From assembly GCA_018881555.1 (NCBI GenBank), contig JACAXG010000055.1, forward strand, positions 3,804,978 through 3,868,977: a stretch of 64,000 bases of DNA, given 5' to 3'. Within the stretch, counting starts at the first letter, position 1, and each line of letters opens with the position of its first letter. The notes under the pieces are model-generated. The model had not been told where the DNA came from, did no database searches, and worked only from the letters and a program-made list of their open reading frames with translations. This document shows, in pieces, positions 24,495-36,873 of this stretch. The DNA comes from Amblyornis subalaris (taxonomy: Eukaryota > Chordata > Aves > Passeriformes > Ptilonorhynchidae). Made by a program: the position numbers and the translations under genes.

Positions 24495-27400
24495 GTCTTT
24501 TTCCCTGACAGTCTAAGAATAGAGCATATGAAATGCCATTAAACTCCTTTATTCCTGGTTAGCATTTGAAAACTGATCCAAAATATAATTTTTACTCAAG
24601 CATTATTTATTAATGTATATCTATGCTGATAATCCTTATACCCTGTGTTCGTAAACATGCCTCATTTAACCACTCCAATTTTTGAAGATAATACTTCAAT
24701 TAGAGGAAAAGTACCTTGATTAGAATAATAACTAATGCTTGTTTAAATGTCATTTTTATTACTACAGCCTCATACTATGGTTAAACATTACCTGAGGTAT
24801 CTCACTATTAATGTATTAATGATACAAGAGCACTTGTCACTTTTTAGCACCTTCCACTCAAGATTCTTGAATTGCTTTATGACTGTTAGTGTGAATCTGT
24901 AAGAACTTTCCTTAGCAGACAAACATCTGACATTTGCTTTACTTAAACTGATTCATGTAAAATTTACTCAGTGTCTTATTAAAGGATGTTTTATTGATAG
25001 ATATTTTTGAAACTTTCTTTGCAAGGATATATTGTCCTATGATAGCCCAGTGCAGAGGCAGATACTAGCTCATGGCAATTGACATTCTTCATTGTTCTGG
25101 AATTAAAATGACCTTGACTGGGAGAAGCCTTCTAAAAGCCCAACCAAATTTTGAATTATTTCAAGGGGGAAAATAGCATCTTTATGTTCTCTCTTACTTC
25201 TGCTTTGAGTCTGTGGCAGGTCCTTGAGACTATTCTAGGTCTTAAAATCCCTGGATTGAAAAACCTTGCCCTGGAAATCTGCTCCTGCCTTCAGAAGAAT
25301 GGGGATGTTGTTGGCTCTTGCTGGCTTAAGAACTGTTTCTCTTGTGTCACAGTCATAGTGGAGCTGGATTCCTGACATGATTTTCCATCTTCCTCCCTAC
25401 CAACCAGCTCAAAATCACCACTGTGTCTCTCAGGAGTCCGCACTGATTTGCTCCATGGCACAGGGCAGGCAGCTGTGTTCTTGCTTGGGTTGTGCCTCAC
25501 CCAGGTGACCTGGGTGTTCAGGTGCTGTTGTTTGTTTGCTGCCATTCACAAGGATGTCTCATCACATGTCTTCCTTAATTGTTTTCCAGCAATATCTCTT
25601 TAATCCATTTCAGTTATTGACTAGGCCACCAGCAAGAATACCAGGGCAAGAACTGTGGTTGACATTGTTTGGGAGGCCTGTGAGGGGCATTGCAGGTGTG
25701 GGTTATTAGCCTGTTAGACATTAATATGACTGTGCTTCACAAATATGTTAAGAATGCAGCCAAACAAAAGGCTCATGTACCTCTGTGCAAAGGACACTCA
25801 GAGGAGCAGCTCCTGATCTCCCTGGCTCTCATTAGAAACAAAAGAATGTAAATGAAACCAGAGAGGACCAAAGTCAAAACCCAAAAAGGGAATCCTTTTT
25901 CTCTGAGTGCCCAACTCAAGGTGATGTTCCTGCCATACAGTGTCATTAAGGCCAGTAGCCCAACAGGAATCTAGCAGGCATGCACTGACTGCCCCACTTC
26001 AGGGCTGCACCACTCCACGCTGTACTGCAGGTCTTTGCAGTAAGATCCAATGCATAAAATCTGCTTCAGGATGAACTCTGGTATGGTTTCAATCTAAATG
26101 GTTCAGGTATTTCTAAGAATATAACTAAGGAAGAGTGCCTTCCTTTTCTGCCAGCTTTTATCTGTGAAACGTCCACAATTCAACTTACCCTGCTTGCTCC
26201 ATGCTGTGAGCCCCAAGGCTGCAGACCTCCTGAGAAGAAACCAAAAAGAAGTCAGATATTTGGTCTCCTGATTTCTTATAATCACTTTGTAAAAGAGCCA
26301 GAAACAAACACTTGTTAAAGCAAACTGTTCAGATTGCAAAGTAAAGCATCCCAAACTAGGACAGAATTCTGATTGCTTAAATGCATATGTATTGGATATA
26401 GACAGTAACTGCAGGATTTCACGGCTGTGCCCCACGAGAGCCTTACCTCTTCCAGATCAAAAGAAGTCTCTGCTGGAGATGGATTGGGCAGCTCATGGAA
26501 GAAAGCTGATGTGGGTGCCCATAGCTGAACTGGTCACAGTCAGCTGTCTTTATGAAAAAGATGGGCAGTTCCAGACTGTGATTAACCCATCTTCCCATGG
26601 TGCTGTCTACTGGAGGTGCCTTGTGAGTATCTGTCACTCCTACTGTCTGCAAAGCTGCTCCACAGGAGTCTCACAGATGCAGTTGTTACCTTTGATTTGA
26701 CTCCTATCCGTTTCATGTAACGGTAGGTGCCACTACAGGGAAGTCTGAAAAAGCTAGAGGGCTTTAGGACCAGAAGCAGAATTTCCAACATGTGTCTACT
26801 TTGGGTTGTGACAGAGCACTATAAATTCTGACACAGTTTTTGCTGAGCTGAAAGTGGACTCCTAAATCAGCTCAGTTAAGGAAGCTGGGGTGGTCTACGG
26901 GGCCATGGATGCCCACAGCGAGGTCCTGCTTCTCCCTCCAGCACCCTGACATCTCTGCTGTGCATTGCATATCTGTTCTTTGCCTTGCAGCAGAGGTGCT
27001 AACGCGTAGCTTGACTGAGGAACAGATGGAAAAGGAACAGTAAGGAGAAGAGGGGAAAGAAGAGTGGAAATTTGGTAACTATGAGTGAAGACATACACCG
27101 TGAGTGTGCTCTGCAATTTTCCAAATAAACCTATGAGTTCTCCCCTTAGCACAGTCAGATCACAGTTTTACAGCATAAATCAGGTTAGAGGAGCAATAGC
27201 AAAGCAGAAGTTTGAAATGGATCTCTGCTATGAGGCTTCCCCCAACAGCACTGTACACAGAGTTTGTGGTGGCAACACAGTGCACAGCCCATAACCCCAA
27301 CAAAACATCCCTCTAGAACAAACAGGTAGAGAAAGTAGATTGATTTTAACCTGTGTTTTAATCCATCCTGAATTAATGTCTGAATATTGACAAGTTAATA

Positions 27401-27887
27401 AGGGCATTAGAGGGAGCAAAAATCTTGGAAATAGATTCCTTAATCCTGCAGAAGCAGTAGATCTGAAATCCTCACAGGGCCTGACAGTGTACTTTAGGCT
27501 ACTGTTCAGTGACATTGGGATATTGAAGCATCTGATGTCCCAGCAAGGCAGTGAGGTCAAATCTGCCCAGCAGTTGGCACAGGAGCATTACCTTTCTGGG
27601 TACTGCCTCTGTGATTCTACTTGAAATCAGCCTCAAAGGTCCTCAAAGATCCACAGACATCCTCTTCCTAAAGAAGCTGAGCCTTGTTGAGCTTATCCAG
27701 GCACTCATATCACCCTGAAGCTATGTTTAGGACTATGGCAGCACTTCGCTCTCATTCACGTAGGCATACCTAAACTGGATGAAACTGGTTAACTTAGATG
27801 CTGATAACAGAAAACACTCCAGTCTGACTTGTACCTGGTTGCACATAAATTGTTCCATATCACCTTTTCTGCTCTGTACTCGCTGGA

Positions 27888-27960
27888 TTTTTTTTTTTTT
27901 TTTTTTTTTTTTGGGGTTTTTTGTTTGTTTGGTTGGGCGTTTTTTGTCATTTTTTTCATT
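27888..27960 (+). repeat. T-rich tract
   Basis: An uninterrupted run of about 24 T, then a G/T-rich stretch with further T runs. It could be simple sequence or the reversed poly(A) tail of an unrecognised retroposon; I see no parent element beside it. Confidence 0.75.
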
Positions 27961-28094
27961 TTACTGTCTTCCTGGCTCACGTCTGACTATGCTTTAGCCT
28001 TTCTCCAGTGCTGAAAAATTGCCTGCAAGGCCATGAGCCTGGATACAAGGAGACTTCCCTACTGCAGAAGTCACAGAGGTAGCACAGAAGGTCT

Positions 28095-28146
28095 GTTCAG
28101 GCTCTTGAGCATCTGGGTTCAGGCTCCTGAGCATCTGGGTTCAGGA
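28095..28146 (+). repeat. 22-base tandem duplication (2.3 copies)
   Basis: The unit gttcaggctcttgagcatct plus gg is followed by a second copy with one difference (t to c) and the start of a third. Confidence 0.9.
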
Positions 28147-29170
28147 GTATTGGCACCAGAAGCATATTTGAACATGTATCCAGTTCAGGATTGGGAAAAG
28201 TGATTAATTCAAGCGTATGAAGCACCTTCTAGAACACAATCTAGAGTGAAAGACGCAATGCACAACATGTTGGGCTGGAGCGGGGGTGAACCAAGATGTC
28301 AGGAGCGCAGCCTGGCTGTGAGCAGGCACATGCGGTACCCCAGACCACTGTAGGGCTGGGACCTACCTTCCTCTCATTCCTGCCATCTCAGCACCAGCTT
28401 CTGTCTTGCACTGAAAGCTGGAGACCTTAAACAGAGGGGAAAAGCTCCAGCTACAGCTCCTAGCTCATCTCCAGGATAATGTGTTAATGGCAACCAATAA
28501 AAGTTTGTGTTAAGACGTAGAACAGAAGGGAAGGTGAAGTTCACATCTTTGGGTTCAATCTGCTGACTGTGGAAGAATATTAATTAACATTAGGTATGTA
28601 GTAAACTTCTACAGATAGTCCTGTGTCCAGTTTAGAATAATTATATTATTGTTGTTGTTCTTTCCTTTTGTGGGATCAGTATGAGTAATCTATCAGAATC
28701 ATCTTCTCCGCCATGCTTGCACTTTTTAAAAGTGAAGGTTGTGAGCCCGTACATGATTTTGAGTCTCTCTCTAAATTACCTTTTCTCTTTCAGTGCCTTT
28801 TCTAACTTTTGGCCATGGATTTATTTTATCTGAGCACCTGCAGCCTCCTCCTGCNTTCTTACTGGGAGCATCTACATCAGTGTGTTGATACAGAACACAC
28901 TTTGCTACGCTTTCATAGCAAATCTCTCGGTCATTTTCCATTCTTCTGCTTTGGGTTGCATGAACAGCCTCAAACTGCATGAAACAAATTCCCAGGGATG
29001 GGAATGAATGGGAAGATGTGCTCTAGGTGTGCATCCAGGAGCAGCTGCAAAGGGGAGTTCAACAGGCAGGCTACAGTTCATCCAAAATAAAGAAGAACAC
29101 AGAAGTGTGGATTTCAGGTCCTCAGCACCAACTGCTTTGCTGTACAAATCCACTCCTATTTGCAGTATGT

Positions 29171-29745
29171 TGTAGTTTAAACCCAGCCAGCAGCTAAGCC
29201 CCACTCAGCCACTCGATCACTTCTCCATCCAGTGGGATGTTGGAAGCATAAAAGTGTGAAAGTTTGTGGGTTGAGATAGACAGATTAGTAGGTGAAGCAA
29301 AAGCTGCACACACAAGCAAAGCAAAACAAGGAATTCATTCACCACTTCCCATGAGCAGGCAGGTGTTCAGCCATTCCCATGAAAGCAGGGCTCCATCACA
29401 TGTAGTGGTTACTGNGGAAGACAAATGCCATCACTCCAAATGTTCCACTTGTCTCCTTCTTCCTCCTGCTTTTATTGCTGAACACAACCGTATAGGGTAA
29501 GGAGGATTCCTTTGGTGACTTGGGGTCAGCTGTCCCAGCCATGTCCTTCCCAACTCCTTGTGCACTCCCAGCCTCCTTGCTGGTGGGGTGTTGTGAGAAA
29601 CAGAAAGGGCCTTGATGCTGTGTAAGCACAGGTCAGCAATAAAGAAAACATCCTTGTGTTATCAGTGCTGTTTCAAGCACAAGTCCAAAACATAGCCCCA
29701 TACAAGCTGCTANGAAGAAACTCTTTTCCAGCCAAAACCACTACA
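29171..29745 (-). mobile_element. Solo LTR of an endogenous retrovirus (probable ERVL-type avian family)
   Basis: A 575-base LTR with inverted termini TGTAGT...ACTACA. It is flanked by the same four bases, atgt, on both sides (29167-29170 and 29746-29749), consistent with a target-site duplication. The body matches an LTR family I know as abundant in neoavian genomes. Orientation is inferred as minus, because on that strand the element starts TGTAGTGGTTTTGGCTGG and a degraded TATA-like element (aataaaag) lies mid-LTR at about 29475. No gag, pol or env sequence is adjacent, so it is a recombinational solo LTR. It has several point differences from the consensus I remember and is not recent. 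Class assignment is uncertain. Confidence 0.85.
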
Positions 29746-30564
29746 ATGTACTATGTGTTAAAGCAGAGATAACTCTTGCCTTTGTGCTTGTTCACTCCCT
29801 GAAGCAAGTCATGCTGGTTTGATTTGGTTTAACCCTCATTTTTTTCCTGTATCTTTCTTTTTCTATCCTGCCTTTTCTTATACATATGCACAAGTAGTTT
29901 CAGGCAACATTTGGCTTGAAGCTGTTTTATGCTTATACTTCTTCACTGCTGAAACACCAACCCTTAGGGTAGAGACTGGTTACAAATCATTCTAGATTGT
30001 CTGAGTATTATTTAACCTCTGCTGTCTCTATCCTATATGTCCTAACAAAAATGTATATATAAAGTTTTTGCTTATAGACTACAGGTAAAGGCTCCTAGGT
30101 TGGCAGGACATTCATCCTGGATTCAGAGAAGCAACCTCTGACTCTTCTGAGACCTGGACTCAGTCTTGCTGAGTGTGAAAGGATTTACTTTATTTTTAAC
30201 TGAAAGAGAAAGGAGAACCAAGGGAATATAAGATTAATTTCACACTTCTGTGTACATTTTAGCACCTTGAAGACAATAAAGAGATAAGCAAGGTTGAACA
30301 GACATTTTACAAGACCAAATTGTACCCAACTGATAAAATGTTCTCTTTGGCAGAGTAATCAGCCCAAGGTAGATCCAAAGTAGATGTGAAATTTTCTAAT
30401 GATGATGATGGTACTAGAGCAGAGGAATATGTAGCCAACAGCATTCTAAAATCTCCTTCCGACTTCTGAAGAGCAGGTTGGATAGTCTTACGGACATCTG
30501 GACAGGTGCCCAGAACAACATCTGTGCTCCAGCTTGTGCCTGTTGCCTCTATCCCTGTGTTTTC
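29746..30564. other. Intergenic, nothing recognised
   Basis: AT-rich sequence, no repeat or coding signal seen. Confidence 0.5.
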
Positions 30565-30785
30565 TTTCATTGTGGAGCCAATATTGGATGCAGACCTCTA
30601 GACATAGTCCTAGAAGCACCGAACAGAGCGAAGTAATTCCCTNTTGACCTGCTGACCCATGCAGCTGTTGGCCTTCATTGCTGCCAGAGCACACGGCTGG
30701 GTCATGGTCAGCTTGGTGTCCACCAGCTCCATTTCTCCAGAGCAAGGTCACTTTCTTGCCAGCTGGAACTCTGCCCACACTGTGG
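30565..30785 (-). repeat. Old CR1 LINE internal fragment, antisense
   Basis: Degraded but ordered matches to the CR1 3' ORF region in reverse complement: gaccaga/gagcgaagta, ttgacctgctgacccatgca, gttggccttcattgctgcca, gggtcatggtcagctt and gtgtccaccagctcc. Both ends are lost. Confidence 0.75.
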
Positions 30786-33700
30786 AATGGGGTTGGTGCC
30801 TCCCAGCAGCACAGCTTTGTTATAAAGTACTATATTAACAGATTAGCACACAGTATCACAAGCAAACAGTAATGTTAATTTAACTAATCTTTATCAATTA
30901 CAGTTCTTAAAGGGCAAACTGCAGATTAGCATGGTGCATGCACTTTGATTTTCATGATGTCAGTTGATTCGCTGTGCTGGATCAGGACATTCTCCTGTCT
31001 GGGTGCTATACAGTGCTTACAGCCTTAACCCTGCAGTGAACTAGGATGCAGGAATTACACTGTGTTTATCACCCTGTTATCAATGAGAAACTTCCAAGCT
31101 GCACAGTATCATTATGCTTCAGGGAGAACTTTGACTTTCATAAAGCCAAGATGACGTAACTATGGAAATTTATTACTTCAAAGATTTTCTGAAGGAACAA
31201 AGAAAATGTCACTGGTTTCTGGTGCAAAATTTCCTGTTAACCACAATTTCCCTCCACGTGCTCGGGGGGTTTGAAGGCCAGATCCGGGATTGGGAGAACA
31301 AAGTATGAGAAAACCTATCCCCTGAGGAGAAGTGTACCATTTCTTCAATGTAATACACCTGCCTTGAGGGGTTTCTGTGAGTGAATTGCGTGTTTGACAG
31401 AACTTTTGGAATTGAAGAAAATTAAATACTGCACAGTTGCTGCATTTTTAATGGCCTTGTTTGAGGCCAAATTGAGATTTTAGTTAACCTGAAAACCTGT
31501 GTGGAAACTTTCCACCTCCGTTTATATTTACATGTTTTCCAACAACAATAGAACAAATTGATTTTACAGATGTTTAAGAAATAGAAAATATTTGTAGTTT
31601 TTGGTTTGATTTTTATTACAAAGCTGAAAATGTAACTGGAAGCTTAAAACAAATGAAAGTGGGGCTTTTTGCTTTACATGTGAAAATTAACTGCCACTTT
31701 ATGATCAGCTCTGTTATGAATGCTTTTACAGAACTTTAAATGGGCATGATATATTGAGCACAGAAAAAAGGGAAACAACCATCATATATCTTTCTAATCC
31801 ACATTGCAAAGACCTTGAATTATAGGCACTGGGCAATTTTATCCTGCAGTGAATCATTTTTTCGTAAACTAGAAATAACACAGACATTTTCCCAACCCTG
31901 AACAAATCAGGCTTTCAGATACTGCATTGGCCTCATCATATTCTCCTTTCTAATTAAGTCACAGACTTTCAGAAGTGTAATGTGCAGGGAACGGAATTTT
32001 ACAAGGTACAACAAGTTACTGATATGCAAAGACACTCACTGCTATTGCGAAATAATTCCTACCCAGAAGAAAGTCATATGGAAGGAAGTTGGAGGGAAGG
32101 ACATCAGACACAGACCTCCCACTGTCTTTTTGCAGCACAAACTTGATAAAGTTAAGCAAATTGATGACTAAAGGGAGGTTCATCTCTGCCTCCTTTGAGG
32201 GGTAGCAACACAGTTGTGTCCCAGGGACACCAAGGGCAGGATCCGATTGAACAGCCTGAGGTGCCCAAGTTCTCCAGGCCTATGGAGGCCCTCCTTTATT
32301 AACGGGGTGAGCTTTTTTCTCACCAGATTTGACTATAGCAAAGTTAGATGTTTAGCGCAGGTCACCTGTGTCCCCTCTCTGCTCAGCATATGGCAGTGCT
32401 ACAGCTGGCCATTGGAGGGCAATCCTTGACACCCACCTTGGAAGAGGATGAACGACCCTCTCAATTTGCCGGTCTTTCTGCATGTCCCACAGGAGCCCAG
32501 AAAACAAGATTTCTATTANACCTGCTAAACCAGATGTCTGACCCTGACAGCTGCAGTGAGGTGAGATAAGTCTCGCATTGATTGCTCACTTTCCCTGTGT
32601 AGTAAAAGCAGAGGCAGGAATCTTTGAAAGCTCGAAGGAAGATTGTGTTCGTCTTGGTGCATGCATATGAGACAGGCAGATAGAATCTCCTGGGTGCTTG
32701 TTTTCAAAGACACCTGCTGACCACACAGGGAATTTGGATACTTGCTTTAGGAAGATGGCTTCTCTAGGTGCCTAACATTATCTAATGTTACATCTAATTT
32801 AAATGCAAAGAAGTGTCACTCCCTCAGGTGAGGCAGCTCGATTCCACCTCACCCACAAGCCACTGCCAGGAGCAGGGTGCTGGGTGTTTAACACGGTATG
32901 TGGCAAAGGTCTGCAATATGTAATGGTTCAGCTTGGACCAGTGACCTTTTCTGCAAGAGAACCCAAATGGGTCCTGCCATTAGCACCATCTATGGCCCAT
33001 TGTGGGGTCTGTGACTCCTTTTTATGTTCTCTTTGGCTTGAAGATGCTTCAAGCTCCCCAACCCCTACTTGCCTACGTGTGCTTCTTCAGAGCTCCAACT
33101 AGCAGAGGAATGTCCTGACCACTTAACTCTTCTGCTAGCATCTGGGAGACATGGATCTTTGTAAAATACCTGCAGAACAGAGCACATAGCAGGCCTTCTG
33201 ATATGCTTTGTCCTGCCTTTTCAATGAATCTGAGATATGCTGCTATTTTGCATCTGGCCCAGTTTCACTTGTCTTCTTTCCTATTTATCTCATATATTGG
33301 TGAAGAACCTCAGAGATAATGGACTTGCTGCAGCTTTCTCTGCACTTCTCATCTTGCTTTACTGCTTGAGTGATAGGAAGCTTTTCTAAGCAGAGCAGTA
33401 AGCTGAGCCATCCGGAAAGCAGTACAGTGCCCTGCTTTGAATAAGGATGTAAACCAAAATGCCACCCCTGTCTCTTTCTGGATATACTTTGCCCTGTCAT
33501 GGTGCCCACTCCCACCAAAGAGAAGAGTTTACCAAAAGGATTTATCAAAGACAGGAGGAATAATCTGAAAATGTGTTGTTAATTATGGCTTTGCAAGGTA
33601 CAAGACACTGATGGCCACCATCCAATCCTTGGATGCAATGTGGTAGACATTTTAGTTCTGTTTTCTCAAGTCAGGTCCAGTGTAATAGTCTGTCTAGATA

Positions 33701-33965
33701 ATCTTGACGTGTACAAACAAAAGTGTGCATAGGTATGTACGTAAAATTCTAATGTTTAATGCAAGAAAATATTCAGTATTTCAAAGAAATAGAACGCTCT
33801 ACTACTCTGTAAGACAACCTTGCAGCTCTGTTAGTCTATGCAGCCATAGTGCCCCCTGCTGACTTCAGCCTGTGCCAGCAGCTTTCCTCTGGCTCCAAGT
33901 CAGAGCTGACTCTCATTCTCAGGGCAAATAACCAGGAGACTTCGTGATTCAGTTTTTTTCCTGAC
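30786..33965. other. Intergenic, nothing recognised except a CTCF-like site
   Basis: About 3.2 kb with no coding or repeat signal I can support. A CTCF-like motif lies near its right end (33849-33863). Confidence 0.5.
33849..33863 (-). promoter_or_regulatory. CTCF-like motif
   Basis: agtgccccctgctga; its reverse complement tcagcagggggcact fits the CTCF core CCASYAGRKGGC at all but the first position and has the favoured downstream bases. Orientation minus. It sits between SLC26A3 and DLD, about 4 kb before the DLD CpG island. Confidence 0.5.
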
Positions 33966-34585
33966 ACAGAACCACAGAATGCTTGAGGTTGGAAGGGACT
34001 TATGGAGGTATCTGATCCAAGCCTCTTCTCAAGCAGGGCTGACCAGAGCCAGTGTCCCAGCACCACGTCTGGATGACTTTTGAGAATCTCCAAGGAGAGA
34101 GACTTCTACAACCTCTCCAGTCAGCCTGTGCCGGTGCTCAGTCACCCTCACAGTAAAATAAGTGTTTGGAGGGAACCTTCTGTGTTTCACTTTGTGCTCG
34201 TTATCTCTGGTCCTGTCACTGGGTATCACTGGGAAGAGCCTGGCTCCATCCTCTGTGCACCCTCCCTTCAGGTATCTATATACCTCGATGAGATCCCCGT
34301 TCTCCACCCTGAAGGGTCCCAGCTCGCTCAGCCTTTCCTCCCAGGAGAGATACTTCAGCCCCTCTGTCATCTTTATGGCTCTTTGCTAGACTCTCTCCAG
34401 TATGTCTGTGTCTCTCCTGTACTGGAGAGCTCAGAGCTGGACCCAGCACTTCAGCTGTGCCTCCCCAGTGCTGAGTAGAAAAAAGGGAAGAAGGATCACC
34501 TCCTTCCTTCTGCTGGCAAGACTCCTCCTCACACAGCTGGAATCCTGTGAACCCACTTTGCTGTGAGGGGACATTTCATGAGTAC
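33966..34585 (-). repeat. CR1 LINE fragment, antisense
   Basis: It starts with a reversed CR1 3' end (cagaaccacagaatgcttga, ggttggaagggac) and runs through typical CR1 blocks (tggatgacttttgagaatct; cctggctccatcctctgtgc; gaggatcacctcc-like text near 34490) with increasing decay to the right. Frames read across it are broken reverse-transcriptase-derived sequence. Confidence 0.88.
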
Positions 34586-35531
34586 TTATGGATGCAATAA
34601 AAAATGGGAGCATATCTAGGTATTGTAACCTCGGTGTTCAAGAAAGGAGTGCCACAACCAAAGGAAGGTGAGGTAGAGTCATGCCAGGAGCAAGAGAACA
34701 AAAAGCACTCAGGTGTCTGTGGTTTACAAGTATCACAGTTCTACAGCAATCCACTATCTTTCTGATCTTTATTACTCTGAGATGTAAAACCTCAAAAAAG
34801 TATTTTAACGATCTCCAGCCTTCAGCAGAGTTCCTGGGAAGGTTCAGAACATTGGTCCCGGGCACCATGACCCCAAGGGACATGCAGTTAATGGGAAGGT
34901 TGTTTAGAGGTGACTCCCAGGGCTGAGGCGAATGGGATGGAGAGGTCTAATCCTGCATTCCCCCTATGCCCCTTTGCTTTCCCTCTGTCCACATCCACTG
35001 AGACACACTTTGATGCTTCCTGCATTCCGCCAGGTCCCCTACACCCTTTTGCTACTCCTGGGTGCTGAAGCAATCACCACGCAAATTGCCTTTCCTTCAG
35101 TGGTCATAGTAATCATCAGCATTTTCGCTAATTTGAGCAAACTTCACAGTGCAGCATGAACCCACAGCTGAGCCCTTTGCTGGACACTGGGATTGCAAAG
35201 AGATGCTGCATCTCTGTAAAGATTTCCCCATGGGGCTTTCCCGCAGCTATTTTGGGGCCTCAGCTTCCCTCTTAGAGGAGGACGGGGACAGAGAATCATG
35301 TTCTCTACCCTGTCCAGTTCTTGCACTGGCTCCCCACACATTGTTCTCTTACACTGACATGACATGCATAAATTGAACAGAATATTGTATATATTCTAAA
35401 TTAGATAGAATTCAGTATAGAAGGAAAATGGTCTTGGCCCATTGCTGTTCTCCCACAGGCAGTGAAGGATTTAAGTTTTAGAATACTGATGTGTTGAAGT
35501 GCAAATAACAGAGGATTGTAGCTTGTGCAAT
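34586..35531. other. Intergenic, nothing recognised
   Basis: No conserved coding or repeat signal seen. Confidence 0.5.
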
Positions 35532-35580
35532 TTATTATTCTAGAAGAAAATACAATCTATATTCTAGAAGAAAATATAAG
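35532..35580. repeat. Short tandem duplication
   Basis: tattctagaagaaaata occurs twice in direct succession with small differences, in AT-rich surroundings. Confidence 0.7.
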
Positions 35581-35639
35581 TTCTGGAAAAATATAAAGAA
35601 CATTAAATTTAACTGTGTTAATGATAAAAATGTCTCAAT

Positions 35640-35774
35640 ATTATAGTTCAATTCTTTTCTTGATTAAGTAAATTGGTGACAATTGTGCCAAGACACATGA
35701 AAGTTTTTCCAAAATTCAATATCTAAGATTTTATTTTTGGAATATTTTAAAAATTGAATTTATGTGCATTTCAC
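35640..35774 (+). repeat. Left copy of a ~130-base direct repeat flanking a CR1
   Basis: From atagttcaatt to attgaatttatgtgcatttc. It aligns along its whole length with 36196-36325 with moderate divergence (many substitutions and small gaps). The last ~22 bases are identical in the two copies. The CR1 begins immediately after it. Confidence 0.85.
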
Positions 35775-36160
35775 AGTCACAGAATCATAGAATCAGTCAG
35801 GTTGGAAGGGACCACAGTGGGTCATCTGGTCAAACCTTCCTGCTTCAGCAGAGTTGTCCTAGAGCACATTACACAGGACTGCATCCACAAAGTTCTTGAA
35901 TATGTCCAGTGAGGGAGACTCCACACCTTCTCTGGGCAATATGTTCCAGTGTGTGGTCAGCTTGACAGTGAAGAAGTTCTTGGTCATATTCAAGTGAAAC
36001 TTCCTGTGCACGAGTGTCTGCCTGGTGACTCTTATCCTATTGCTTGGCATCACCGAGAAGAGCCTGGCTCCATCTTCTTGGCACCCTCCTTTAGATTCTT
36101 GTATACATTGATGAGGTCCTCTCTAAGTCATCTCTTCTCGAGAAGAATTTTCCTCTAGAG
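35775..36160 (-). repeat. CR1 LINE fragment, antisense
   Basis: Reversed CR1 3' end (cacagaatcatagaatcag, ggttggaagggacc) followed by CR1 blocks such as cctgcttcagcagagttgtc, ttcttgaatatgtccagtga, gagactccacaccttctctg and agaagagcctggctccatct. It is 5'-truncated near aagtcatctcttctcgag. Confidence 0.9.
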
Positions 36161-36195
36161 AATGTTCTAGCTCAAGAATATTCTCAAGAATATTC

Positions 36196-36325
36196 TAGTT
36201 CAATTTTTTTCCTGATTAAATAAATTGAAAACAATTACTCCGAGTCACTTAAATTCTTTCCTAAACTAAGTATCTTAGATTTTACATTTTTAATATTTAA
36301 AAAATTGAATTTATGTGCATTTCAC
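36196..36325 (+). repeat. Right copy of the ~130-base direct repeat
   Basis: From tctagttcaatt to attgaatttatgtgcatttc. It pairs with 35640-35774, and matching bases are 551 apart at the conserved end. It lies just past the 5' end of the CR1. Confidence 0.85.
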
Positions 36326-36474
36326 TGTCAGTTAGATGGAAAAGGTTTCCATCTGAAACATGTAATTTCCCTTCCTCTGCCTGTGCCCAGGTGTTGTTCT
36401 GATGCAGCCAATGTGGGTCCAGGGGCTGCTTTGCTCACCCCAGTGTTCACTTTGGTGCCAGGCGGTGAGCTCCC

Positions 36475-36873
36475 ACGTACCAGCACAGGCTGGGGTCTGA
36501 TCTACTAGAGAGCAGCTCTACTGAGAAGGACCTGGGAGTTTTGAGGGTAACAAGTTGACCATGAGTCATCAGTGTGCCCTTGTGCCAGGAGGGCCAACGA
36601 TGTCCTGGGGTGTATCAGGAAGAGCGTGGCCAGCAGGTCAAGGGAGGTGATCCTTCCCCTCTATTTAGCCCTAGTGAGGCCACATCTGGAGTGCTATGTC
36701 CAGTTGTGTGCATCTCAGCACAAGAGAAACAAGGAGCTGCTGCNGAGGGTCCAGCAGAAGCCACAAAGATGATCAGGGGACTGGAGCATCTGTTTTAAAA
36801 GACTGAGAGAGCTGGGCCTGCTTAGTCAAGAGAAGAGAAGACTGAGAAGGGATCTCATCAATACATATAAATA
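36475..36873 (+). repeat. CR1-A, left part (interrupted by nested CR1-B)
   Basis: Plus-orientation CR1 3' ORF-derived sequence: gagagcagctctactgagaa, ggacctgggagtt, ccttcccctctatttagccc, aggccacatctggag and gactgagaagggatctcatc. It stops mid-element at tataaata (36866-36873) and resumes at 37514. It contains one N and frameshifts, and codes for nothing. Confidence 0.93.

Larger units (their letters stand above)
20017..29170. other. Intergenic, no gene recognised
   Basis: About 9 kb without a supportable gene. Notable contents are listed separately: a 24-base palindrome at 23423-23446, an AT-rich (TA)n-like stretch at 24461-24494, a T-rich tract at 27888-27960, and a 22-base tandem duplication at 28095-28146. 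The longest open frame is minus 23836-23246 (196 codons) with an unrecognised, low-complexity-free peptide. Confidence 0.5.

Noticed and set aside
30307..30570. Open frame of 87 codons, minus strand
   Set aside because: No recognisable protein, and its start lies at the edge of a decayed CR1.
34029..34478. Open frames on both strands around 34.1-34.5 kb
   Set aside because: They lie in an antisense CR1 fragment with frameshifts.
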